Under the pieces are notes generated by a model. It did no database searches and was not told the origin of the DNA. It worked only from the letters and a program-made list of their open reading frames with translations. This document shows, piece after piece, positions 1-6,040 of a stretch of DNA of 10,214 bases (the first letter of the stretch is position 1; every line of letters begins with the position of its first letter). The stretch covers positions 1 to 10,214 of the forward strand of contig JBCCIH010000078.1 in NCBI GenBank assembly GCA_039028315.1, read 5' to 3'. Source of the DNA: Thermodesulfobacteriota bacterium (GTDB lineage Bacteria > Desulfobacterota_D > UBA1144 > Nemesobacterales > UBA2774). A program made the translations under genes and the position numbers.

Positions 1-665
1 TCAACAGAGTTCCAATGGGTCTTAAGAACATTATCGGTCACAAAATTAATACTCATTGGAATCCAGCCGTTCTCCCCGGCCACTTTTAGCGTGCCCGAGC
101 TCTCTGTTATGCCCGCAACAGCAATTGGGGGATGGGGTTTTTGGTAGGGCTTTGTATGAACCCTAAGACCTACATCGTCCTGGGGCTCGGGAACAGTATA
201 GCTCCACCTGCTGTTAGCATATTTACCAGGCTTTGGGTTATTCCACAGATCTAATATGAAACCTAAGGAATCATTTGTAAGATCCCTTTGCTCACCTGTG
301 CTTGGGTCTATATTGAACACCTCAAAGTCACCTATAAAGCTTCCAGCTCCAATTCCCCATTGGAATCTGCCTTTGGCTAAATTATCCAGAACCGCAATTC
401 TGTGTGCTAGCATGAAAGGATCATGCTCAGGAAGACACGAAACACCAGTGCCTAATATTATCCTATTTGTACGCGCAATAGCGTTTGCAATGAAAAGATC
501 AGGCGCGGGAATGTTCTCCCATCCAGCAGTGAAATGCTCTCCAATCCATGCTTCTCTAAAACCCAGTTCGTCAAGTAAGACTATCTGTTCTAGGTCCTCT
601 TGAAGAGTTTCTGACAGGTCTCTGCCCGCAGGATGAAGGGGCATTGTAAAGTAGCCTAATTCCAA
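1..665 (-). CDS. Luciferase-like flavin-dependent monooxygenase, 3' end cut by window edge
   Basis: The product is the N-terminal 221 residues of a bacterial luciferase-like (LLM class) monooxygenase. These enzymes form a TIM barrel and use reduced FMN or F420 to oxidise small organic substrates; the limonene monooxygenase branch looks closest, but the substrate cannot be read from sequence. Seen in the sequence: HPAGRDLSETLQEDLEQ (residues 11-27), the EAWIGEHFTAGWEN segment (38-51), and HRIAVLDNLAKGRFQWGIGAG (88-108), a hallmark stretch of the family. Family members are about 350-400 residues, so roughly 60% is present. I chose the TTG at 665: it restores the family N-terminus (MELGYFTMPLHP) and has GGAG seven bases upstream at 673-676. 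The next in-frame start, ATG at 644, would remove the first beta strand. It diverges from nhaA. The final bases at the edge (gttga) are a partial codon, not a stop. No clear promoter was seen; TTGTGT at 716-711 with TAAAAC at 693-688 on the minus strand is a weak possibility. Confidence 0.9.
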   Translation of the reverse strand, partial: MELGYFTMPLHPAGRDLSETLQEDLEQIVLLDELGFREAWIGEHFTAGWENIPAPDLFIANAIARTNRIILGTGVSCLPEHDPFMLAHRIAVLDNLAKGRFQWGIGAGSFIGDFEVFNIDPSTGEQRDLTNDSLGFILDLWNNPKPGKYANSRWSYTVPEPQDDVGLRVHTKPYQKPHPPIAVAGITESSGTLKVAGENGWIPMSINFVTDNVLKTHWNSV

Positions 666-672
666 ATAAAAG

Positions 673-676
673 CTCC
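673..676 (-). promoter_or_regulatory. Ribosome binding site supporting the TTG start of the LLM monooxygenase
   Basis: Minus-strand GGAG lies seven bases before the TTG at 665. It is the reason for preferring TTG over the downstream in-frame ATG at 644, which has no purine-rich sequence at a suitable distance. Confidence 0.7.
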
Positions 677-730
677 ATATATGCTAAGTTTTATTAGAAC
701 ATTGATATTAACACAACTTAAAATTTTCTC

Positions 731-758
731 CAAAGCTAAAGCACAAACTTTAGCTTTG
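731..758. repeat. Perfect 11-bp inverted repeat, candidate operator of nhaA
   Basis: CAAAGCTAAAG (731-741) and CTTTAGCTTTG (748-758) are exact reverse complements separated by CACAAA. The right arm ends inside the -35 element of the predicted nhaA promoter (756-761). It is not followed by a T run on either strand in a position that would terminate a visible gene. An operator for a dimeric regulator is the simplest reading, possibly acting on both nhaA and the divergent monooxygenase. A cruciform or a leader hairpin are less likely, because the nhaA transcript should start downstream of it. Confidence 0.6.
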
Positions 759-783
759 ATAATAATTCACTTTAGGCTATAAT
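756..783 (+). promoter_or_regulatory. Sigma-70-type promoter of nhaA
   Basis: TTGATA (756-761) and a perfect TATAAT (778-783) are separated by 16 bases. Transcription should begin near 790, giving a short leader of about 20 bases that goes almost directly into the ribosome binding site at 795-802. This is one of the clearest promoters in the window, and the inverted repeat at 731-758 overlaps its -35 hexamer. Confidence 0.75.
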
Positions 784-794
784 TTTCCCATCTT

Positions 795-802
795 AAAGGA
801 GG
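795..802 (+). promoter_or_regulatory. Strong ribosome binding site that fixes the TTG start of nhaA
   Basis: AAAGGAGG ends six bases before the TTG at 809, a near-ideal match to the anti-Shine-Dalgarno sequence. It supports TTG as the real initiation codon. Confidence 0.85.
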
Positions 803-808
803 CATAAA

Positions 809-2011
809 TTGAGCGTAAAACCGGCCAGAGCGCTTGAAGCACTAAGGGAATTCTTAAAGTTAGAGTCAGCTAGCGGAATCATACTTGTGGGCGCTGCTGT
901 ACTTGCTTTAATAATCAACAACTCTCCTTTATCAAGCCTGTATGATCTTTTTTTAAATACCCCAGTTGAAATTCGTATTGGCGCTCTCTACATCGGAAAG
1001 CCGCTTCTTCTTTGGATAAATGATGGTCTTATGGCCATATTCTTTTTATTAATAGGGCTCGAAGTAAAAAGAGAGATAATGGACGGCCAGCTCTCTAGTC
1101 TTTCTCAAGTAGCGCTTCCTGGTTTTGCTGCTGTTGGCGGTATGGTAGTGCCTGCACTTATATACGTAATGTTTAACCTTGGTAACACGGAAACTCTAAG
1201 CGGCTGGGCAATCCCGGCTGCAACCGACATTGCGTTTGCACTTGGAATTCTTGCGCTTTTAGGTTCCAGAGTACCTCTTTCTCTAAAGCTATTTTTGCTG
1301 ACACTTGCAATAATCGATGATCTTGGTGCTATTGTAATCATCGCCATATTCTACTCTGGCGATCTCTCTACTACATCACTGATATTGTCTGCAATTGCAA
1401 TTGCTGTACTTGTTGCAATGAACCTTCTTGGAGTTAAGAGAATTGCTGCCTATGTAGTAGTGGGTGTTATTCTATGGATATTTGTTCTAAAATCAGGAGT
1501 TCATGCAACCCTTGCAGGAGTAGTATTAGCTTTTGCAATACCACTTAGAACCAAAGAAGATGAGCCTTGTCCGCTTAGGGAAATGGAGCATTCGCTTCAT
1601 CCCTGGATAGCTTTTGGTATTATGCCTATCTTCGCTTTTGCAAACGCGGGAGTCTCACTTTCAGGAATGTCATTTGCAACGCTTTTCGAGCCAATTCCAA
1701 TAGGTATAGCGCTTGGTCTTATCGTTGGAAAGCAGATAGGTGTGTTCGGATTCTCATTTGCGGCAGTAAAAATGGGGCTTGCAAAGCTGCCCTCTGAGCT
1801 TAACTGGCGGATGATTTACGGAACATCAATACTTTGCGGAATAGGTTTTACGATGAGCTTATTTATAAGCACACTTGCTTATGATAGCAGCCTCTCAGAG
1901 TATGCAATAGAGGCTCGCATAGGAATACTTGTCGGCTCATTTATCTCAGCTATTGCGGGCTTTTTGATCTTAAAAGCATCTCTTAAAGATGAAAGTAAGC
2001 CTTTGGAATAA
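809..2011 (+). CDS. nhaA: Na+/H+ antiporter NhaA
   Basis: NhaA is an inner-membrane antiporter that exports Na+ (or Li+) in exchange for about two H+, giving salt and alkaline tolerance. The 400-residue product is close to the E. coli length (388) and hydrophobic throughout, consistent with twelve membrane segments. Key residues are visible with a small offset from E. coli: Asp140 in PAATDIAFALG (E. coli D133), the Asp170-Asp171 pair in LAIIDDLGAI (D163/D164, the ion-binding site), His232 (near the pH-sensing H225) and Lys308 in GKQIG (K300). The C-terminal LCGIGFTMSLFI segment is also typical. The start is TTG, backed by a strong ribosome binding site. Own promoter at 756-783, with an inverted repeat over the -35 that may respond to a regulator. 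A small membrane protein gene follows after 27 bases, probably in the same transcript. Nothing appears truncated; function is confidently assigned. Confidence 0.97.
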   Translation: MSVKPARALEALREFLKLESASGIILVGAAVLALIINNSPLSSLYDLFLNTPVEIRIGALYIGKPLLLWINDGLMAIFFLLIGLEVKREIMDGQLSSLSQVALPGFAAVGGMVVPALIYVMFNLGNTETLSGWAIPAATDIAFALGILALLGSRVPLSLKLFLLTLAIIDDLGAIVIIAIFYSGDLSTTSLILSAIAIAVLVAMNLLGVKRIAAYVVVGVILWIFVLKSGVHATLAGVVLAFAIPLRTKEDEPCPLREMEHSLHPWIAFGIMPIFAFANAGVSLSGMSFATLFEPIPIGIALGLIVGKQIGVFGFSFAAVKMGLAKLPSELNWRMIYGTSILCGIGFTMSLFISTLAYDSSLSEYAIEARIGILVGSFISAIAGFLILKASLKDESKPLE

Positions 2012-2038
2012 TTAATCTTACAAGTACAATTCAGAGCT

Positions 2039-2629
2039 GTGATACTAAACAGAACTAAATCGATCTTTCTCTTCCTATCTCTACTTTACATTACATTCTA
2101 TATTCCGATGACCCTAACCTTTTACCTGCCCAACTGGATGGAGCTTAATTGCGATTGGCATAACCGCTGCAGAATTGTGGGAGAGGACAGGGCGGAAAAA
2201 GGAATACAGGAGCTTGCAGCTTTTTTCAGACACCAGGGTGGGCTTGAGAGTTTTTTTACAGATAAGGAAAAGACCCATCTTAAAGAAGTAAGGGGAATGT
2301 TTGATAAGATGTTCTTTTTGGGTCTAATAGGCTTAGCGATAGTAGCTATTTTATATGACAGAAAAAAAGTGCGGCGCTTTGCACTCATAAATGCAGTAAT
2401 AATCCTCTCTTTATTAATAGTTCTTCCTTTTTTTGGGACTTTTTGGAGGGATGTATTTCACCCTCTTCTATTTGACAATGACCTTTGGCAAAACAACAAA
2501 TATGATCTCTCATATTACATAATGCCGAGGGTGTTTTTTAAATATACAGTTGCACTATTAATTGCAATTTGCTTCATCATTAATCTGGCAATCTGGCTTG
2601 GTTTAAGAAAGAGGCGAGACAATAGTTAA
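2039..2629 (+). CDS. DUF1461 / TIGR01906 (Lit-like) integral membrane protein
   Basis: The 196-residue product has about four predicted membrane helices (near residues 7-30, 90-107, 114-134 and 166-187). Between helices 1 and 2 is a soluble segment containing FFTDKEKTHLKEVRGMF (72-88). Between helices 3 and 4 is the stretch beginning FHPLLFDNDLW (140-150) and ending IMPRVFF (161-167). Both are signatures of the DUF1461/TIGR01906 family. That family includes Lit, the lipoprotein intramolecular transacylase of some Gram-positive bacteria, which moves an acyl chain from the diacylglycerol to the N-terminal cysteine; two conserved histidines are important there, and His80 and His141 here occupy the corresponding motifs. 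Lit activity in this organism is inference only. The start is GTG with weak upstream purines (CAGAG). It sits 27 bases after nhaA and its TAA shares TTAA with the stop of the opposing lipoprotein gene. Two lipoprotein genes lie directly downstream. Confidence 0.8.
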   Translation: MILNRTKSIFLFLSLLYITFYIPMTLTFYLPNWMELNCDWHNRCRIVGEDRAEKGIQELAAFFRHQGGLESFFTDKEKTHLKEVRGMFDKMFFLGLIGLAIVAILYDRKKVRRFALINAVIILSLLIVLPFFGTFWRDVFHPLLFDNDLWQNNKYDLSYYIMPRVFFKYTVALLIAICFIINLAIWLGLRKRRDNS

Positions 2630-3303
2630 TTTATATCCTCTTCATGTGAATGAGAGTGAGAATCTGAGTGTGAATGAGAATGAGAGTGTGAATTAGAATG
2701 TGAATGTGGGTGAACATGTGAACCTAATCCGATAAAATCGCCGAACTCGCAGTTATCCTGTCCTATACATCCCCTAAAACTAGGTTGGTTGCTGTGATCA
2801 GCAGCCATGCCGTACCTATGTCCCAGCTCATGACGCCACACCGCGAACTCCCCGCATCCTAAGAATCCTCCTTCAGAAATTACAATTATATCGTTTCCAA
2901 AGAAATATACCCCCGAGCATTCGCTCAGACCTACGGCCTCACATTCAAATCTGTTCGGAACAACATATACTCTCAATGTCGAAAGGGGTGGGATATTTGT
3001 TCCATTTTCTAGTTCAACTGTCTGAAACCCCAGCTCTGAGCCTTCAATGAACTGGCAGTTAAAAAAGTTAGTAGCTCTGTTATCTAGTAAATTGAGCACA
3101 CTGTTTGTTCCACTATCTACGCCGCTATCAATCGAAACTTGCATACCATATAGCGGAGTAGTCAGATTATAATCCTGAGATTCTGCAATTTCTTGATTAA
3201 TAAGAGGATCTAATGGACTTACAGGATTGTCATCTTCTAATGAGTCACATGAAATCATTGTTGCCGTTAATATGAAAATGGAAAAAACGATCAAATACTT
3301 CAT
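2626..3303 (-). CDS. Predicted zincin metalloprotease-like lipoprotein with His-Ser tail
   Basis: The 225-residue product starts with a lipoprotein signal peptide (residues 1-18) and a lipobox ending MISC, so Cys19 is the likely lipidation site and the mature protein is an envelope protein. Near residues 158-170 is HELGHRYGMAADH, which fits the extended zinc motif HExxHxxGxxD: His158 and His162 would bind zinc, Glu159 would be the catalytic base, and Asp169 (or His170) the third ligand. Six further cysteines (83, 121, 129, 150, 179, 185) could form three disulfides. Residues 196-220 form a tail with eleven histidines alternating mostly with serine, likely to bind Zn, Ni or Cu. The start at 3303 is supported by GGGGGA seven bases upstream. 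The substrate is unknown and I do not recognise a named peptidase family; it may be inactive. It diverges from another lipoprotein gene and its stop overlaps the convergent membrane protein gene by four bases. Confidence 0.8.
   Translation of the reverse strand: MKYLIVFSIFILTATMISCDSLEDDNPVSPLDPLINQEIAESQDYNLTTPLYGMQVSIDSGVDSGTNSVLNLLDNRATNFFNCQFIEGSELGFQTVELENGTNIPPLSTLRVYVVPNRFECEAVGLSECSGVYFFGNDIIVISEGGFLGCGEFAVWRHELGHRYGMAADHSNQPSFRGCIGQDNCEFGDFIGLGSHVHPHSHSNSHSHSHSHSDSHSHSHEEDIN
2644..2718 (-). repeat. Imperfect hexanucleotide repeat encoding the His-Ser tail
   Basis: These 75 bases code for residues 196-220 of the zincin lipoprotein. On the plus strand they read as degenerate six-base units (GTGAAT, GAGAAT, GAGAGT and similar), each giving one His-Ser pair. 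Units differ at synonymous positions, so it is a diverged rather than fresh expansion. Because the unit is six bases, gain or loss of units changes tail length without shifting frame. Confidence 0.8.
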
Positions 3304-3425
3304 TGCCTGCTCCCCCTTATGAACTCTATTGTATAATGATAACTGATACTTTTAGAGATGCTATTTGAAATTCCGCATTTAGCGGCCAAAATATAAATCA
3401 GAAAACATAATTCGGAGGCTAAGAG
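3304..3425. promoter_or_regulatory. Divergent intergenic region between two lipoprotein genes
   Basis: This 122-base gap must hold the promoters of both flanking genes. On the plus strand TATAAT at 3332-3337 and TATAAA at 3392-3397 are possible -10 elements, but neither has a convincing -35 at the usual distance. On the minus strand TACAAT (3333-3328) is the best -10 for the zincin gene, again without a clear -35. A short CCGC-ATTTA-GCGG hairpin lies at 3373-3385. None of these is strong enough to call individually. Confidence 0.35.
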
Positions 3426-3929
3426 ATGAAATTAGTATTAAAACTATCTATCATAGCAGTATTTTCTGTTTCTATATTATTAGCTTCATGCAGCGCTGAG
3501 AAATCTAGCGCAGAATTTCCACCCTCCTGCACTGAATCAGGGTTTACATACGAAGATAATAATCTGGTCTTAAATGAAGCTACATCTGATGAAAATGTAT
3601 ATCTAATCAATAATTCGAGCGCCTCCCAGATTATGATAAACATCCCTCCTAAAAAAGATCCCGGTGCTGACGCCGGATGGAGTTCAATGCTTGGTGCAAA
3701 TAAGTGGTCTGCAATTGCAATCAGCACAGAAAATTTTAAATTTAGCTGCTACAACTTGCCTTCATCAGGCGGAGAGGAGAATCTTAATTGCAAAGAGGTT
3801 TTGAGTGTGTGCAAATTTAAACAGGCTGATCTTGGATCTGCAGGCTCAGGAAGTTTCTGGTTGGCTGAGGATAAACCACTTAACGGTATTCTTGCAACTA
3901 TGAAATCAAGGGGTGTAAGCTGGGAGTAG
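3426..3929 (+). CDS. Small predicted lipoprotein of unknown function
   Basis: I do not recognise the family. The 167-residue product has a positively charged N-terminus, a hydrophobic core and the lipobox LASC, making Cys22 the likely lipidated residue; Ser at +2 of the mature protein would not act as a Lol retention signal, so outer-membrane sorting is plausible if the cell is didermic. The mature part contains four cysteines (35, 108, 122, 129) that could form two disulfides, no membrane helix and no obvious catalytic motif. The middle region (about 55-110) alternates hydrophobic and polar residues like a beta-rich domain. The start is well supported by GGAGG at 3414-3418, seven bases before the ATG. 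It is divergent from the zincin lipoprotein and ends four bases from the stop of the convergent glcF, with no room for a terminator in the gap. Confidence 0.8.
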   Translation: MKLVLKLSIIAVFSVSILLASCSAEKSSAEFPPSCTESGFTYEDNNLVLNEATSDENVYLINNSSASQIMINIPPKKDPGADAGWSSMLGANKWSAIAISTENFKFSCYNLPSSGGEENLNCKEVLSVCKFKQADLGSAGSGSFWLAEDKPLNGILATMKSRGVSWE

Positions 3930-3933
3930 GAGG

Positions 3934-5241
3934 TTAACTAATAGCGCCCTTGTAGGACCAGTCTAAAAGTTCAATTGGGTGTGCTGTCTTTATATTAAGC
4001 CCGTGTGATTTGATTCCTTTTTGTATCTGCAGAAGGCAACCCGGGTTTCCTGCAACTAGGTAGTCCACATCGTTTTGCGAAACATTATCCATTTTTCTGT
4101 CCAGCAGGTTCTGGGACATCTCCGGCTGCACAAGGTTATAAATACCGGCGCTTCCACAGCATAGATCAGACTCCGGCATCTCGATAAATTCAAGCCCGGG
4201 TATTTGCTTGATAACATCTCTAGGCTGCTGTTTGATTCTTTGGGCATGACCTATATGACACGCGTCTTGGTAGGTAACTTTAACATTCAAATTCTTAAGC
4301 TCGCCCGTTACTCCAATATCATATAGAAATTCCATAACATCTTTTGTTTTTTCACTAAGAGCCTGTGCTCGTTCTGAAAACTTGGGGTCATCTTTTAGAA
4401 TTTCACCATAATCTTTCATAGTCGAGCCGCAGCCGGCTGAATTTATTACTATTGCGTCAACATCAAGCTCTTCAAAGGTCCTAATTGTATTCTTTGCAAA
4501 CTCTCGCCCTTCATCAAGCCTACCGGAGTGAACCGATAGAGCGCCGCAGCAGCTTTGCATCTGCGGCACAACTACTTCACAACCGTTCTCAGAAAGCACT
4601 CTGACCGTAGCTTCATTTGTTTTAGAGAAAAATACGCTTTGAACACATCCTGTTAAAATAGCTACCCTATAACGTTTTTCACTTTTAGCGGGGATAATCT
4701 CAGGAAGTTCCTTAGGGAAAGATGGGGACTTAACTTGTGGAAGCATTGCCTCCATATTCGCGAGCTTAGGGGATATACGATTCATAATCCCAGAGGATTG
4801 TACAAGAGATTTTAGACCGGTTTTTTGGTAGATGTAAAACAGCGGCAGCATTAACTTTAGCCTTTGTTTGTAGGGAAACAAAGTGAAAATCATACCTCTA
4901 TAAAAATTATCGAAAAATGAGCGCTCATAGCGGCGTTCGATTTGAGAGCGCCCGGCTTCAATCAGACTTCCGTAGCGGACTCCTGAAGGACAGGCAGGCT
5001 CACATGCCAGACAACCAAGGCACATATCCAGGTGTTTTACCAATGAGCCCTCAAGCGGTATCTCGCCATTTGCGGCGGCGTTCATCAAATGAATCCTTCC
5101 CCTAGGAGAATCAAGCTCATTGCCCGTCTCTAAATAAGTAGGACAAGCAGCTAGACAAAAACCGCAATGAACACAGTCACTTATAATATCTGCGCTTGGT
5201 TTGTCCATGTTATCAAATGCTTGATATCTAGTTTCGCTCAT
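3934..5241 (-). CDS. glcF: Glycolate oxidase iron-sulfur subunit GlcF
   Basis: GlcF is the electron-transfer subunit of the membrane-associated glycolate oxidase, taking electrons from the flavin subunits towards the quinone pool. In the 435-residue product the first iron-sulfur motif has cysteines at 23, 26, 29 and 33 (CVHCGFCLAACP) and the second at 74, 77, 80 and 84 (CLGCLACEPACP), fitting two [4Fe-4S] clusters. Two cysteine-rich CCG domains follow, with CCG at 231-233 and 361-363 and partner cysteines at 199, 271, 328 and 402. The length is near that of E. coli GlcF (407). It is the last gene of glcD-glcE-DUF3891-glcF, nine bases after the DUF3891 stop. The ribosome binding site is weak, suggesting translational coupling; Met12 is an alternative start that would still keep both cluster motifs. 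Related CCG proteins include LutA/LldE and GlpC, but adjacency to GlcD and GlcE decides the call. Confidence 0.95.
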   Translation of the reverse strand: MSETRYQAFDNMDKPSADIISDCVHCGFCLAACPTYLETGNELDSPRGRIHLMNAAANGEIPLEGSLVKHLDMCLGCLACEPACPSGVRYGSLIEAGRSQIERRYERSFFDNFYRGMIFTLFPYKQRLKLMLPLFYIYQKTGLKSLVQSSGIMNRISPKLANMEAMLPQVKSPSFPKELPEIIPAKSEKRYRVAILTGCVQSVFFSKTNEATVRVLSENGCEVVVPQMQSCCGALSVHSGRLDEGREFAKNTIRTFEELDVDAIVINSAGCGSTMKDYGEILKDDPKFSERAQALSEKTKDVMEFLYDIGVTGELKNLNVKVTYQDACHIGHAQRIKQQPRDVIKQIPGLEFIEMPESDLCCGSAGIYNLVQPEMSQNLLDRKMDNVSQNDVDYLVAGNPGCLLQIQKGIKSHGLNIKTAHPIELLDWSYKGAIS

Positions 5242-5250
5242 AGTTACTTT

Positions 5251-6021
5251 TTAGCTCTTTCTTATTGTAAAATCAAGATTCATTGTTTCTGATGCCTTAA
5301 TTGCATCTCTAAGCTCTTTGTCGCTGGAGAAGGACTTTTGTTGTATTTGTTTGCCTTTAATTTCAAATCTATGCTCAGGCACATCAAAGGGATAAGGATT
5401 CAGTTGGTAGTTAAAACCGTCATCTGATGTCATTTGCAATATCGTTTCAGACCCTTTGTAATCAATCGGCGCCTCTGTTATTTCTATAGATCTCCAGCCA
5501 TGGCATAGAGTAAGAGAAAGTATATCTCCTATTTGAAGAAGTTTTAGATTTTTAATAACTTCTCTGGGTATATTTTGCAAATTTCCATTTGAAAACGTGA
5601 GATTAAGTTCTTTGGCTACAAATTTTTTAAACTCTTTATATAGTGCATGTGATACTTCGTTGCCAGACTCTTTTCTTAAATTGTTACGGGCAAACTTAGA
5701 GAAATGAAGGGCGACCAAACAAGAAGCATAGGGCTCAGTTGAAGAATAAGGTTTGTAGCATCTTCTCCAAATATCTCCCTGATCCTCAAAGCTCATCTCT
5801 GTGAAATTTGCCGGAAAACCTGTCTCAGGGTTGATCTTAGGCTTTGAGTCCCACTTTTTCCAGCCGGAGTCATGCTCATTTACAGCAAATAAGACCGCGT
5901 CATATGGCTCAGGCGCTGCAAATTGCTCATTTCCCCAGTGCGACATTATTCTAGCTGCAAGCTCTGCATGGTCATGCTGAGTTATCAATATCCAGCCGCC
6001 GTTATTCTCTCTTCTAATCAT
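5251..6021 (-). CDS. DUF3891 family protein within the glycolate oxidase operon
   Basis: The 256-residue product matches what I know of the DUF3891 family, whose function is not established. The diagnostic N-terminus is present: WILITQHDHAELAARIMSHWGN (split here as WILITQHDHAE at 10-20 and LAARIMSHWGN at 21-31). It is followed by NEHDSGWKKWD (48-58) and PKINPETGFPANF (61-73), and by a helix containing ALHFSKF (104-110). The His/Asp residues at 16-18, 50-51 and 106 recall a metal-dependent HD-type site, but this is inference from pattern only. No signal peptide or membrane helix is apparent, so it should be cytosolic. It lies 19 bases after glcE and nine before glcF on the same strand, so it is almost certainly cotranscribed with the glycolate oxidase subunits. 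A role in that pathway, such as handling glyoxylate or a side product, is possible but unproven. Confidence 0.85.
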   Translation of the reverse strand: MIRRENNGGWILITQHDHAELAARIMSHWGNEQFAAPEPYDAVLFAVNEHDSGWKKWDSKPKINPETGFPANFTEMSFEDQGDIWRRCYKPYSSTEPYASCLVALHFSKFARNNLRKESGNEVSHALYKEFKKFVAKELNLTFSNGNLQNIPREVIKNLKLLQIGDILSLTLCHGWRSIEITEAPIDYKGSETILQMTSDDGFNYQLNPYPFDVPEHRFEIKGKQIQQKSFSSDKELRDAIKASETMNLDFTIRKS

Positions 6022-6040
6022 TTTATATCAGTTGTATGAT

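Noticed and set aside
1..5. Apparent TGA stop of the monooxygenase at the left edge
   Set aside because: In the coding frame the last bases are GTT followed by an incomplete codon GA; the TGA is out of frame and the protein is far shorter than its family, so the gene continues outside.
256..603. Plus-strand open frame of 115 codons at the left end
   Set aside because: It is antisense to the luciferase-like monooxygenase, whose minus-strand translation has clear family motifs; the plus-strand frame has no ribosome binding site or recognisable product.
2646..2715. Short regular repeats resembling a CRISPR or tandem array
   Set aside because: The units are six bases, without spacers, and are fully explained as His-Ser codons of the zincin lipoprotein.
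3373..3385. CCGC-ATTTA-GCGG hairpin in the lipoprotein intergenic region
   Set aside because: Four base pairs only, with no following T run; insufficient for a terminator or operator call.
3419..3727. Minus-strand open frame opposite the small lipoprotein
   Set aside because: The plus-strand frame has a signal peptide, lipobox and strong ribosome binding site; the minus-strand frame has none of these.
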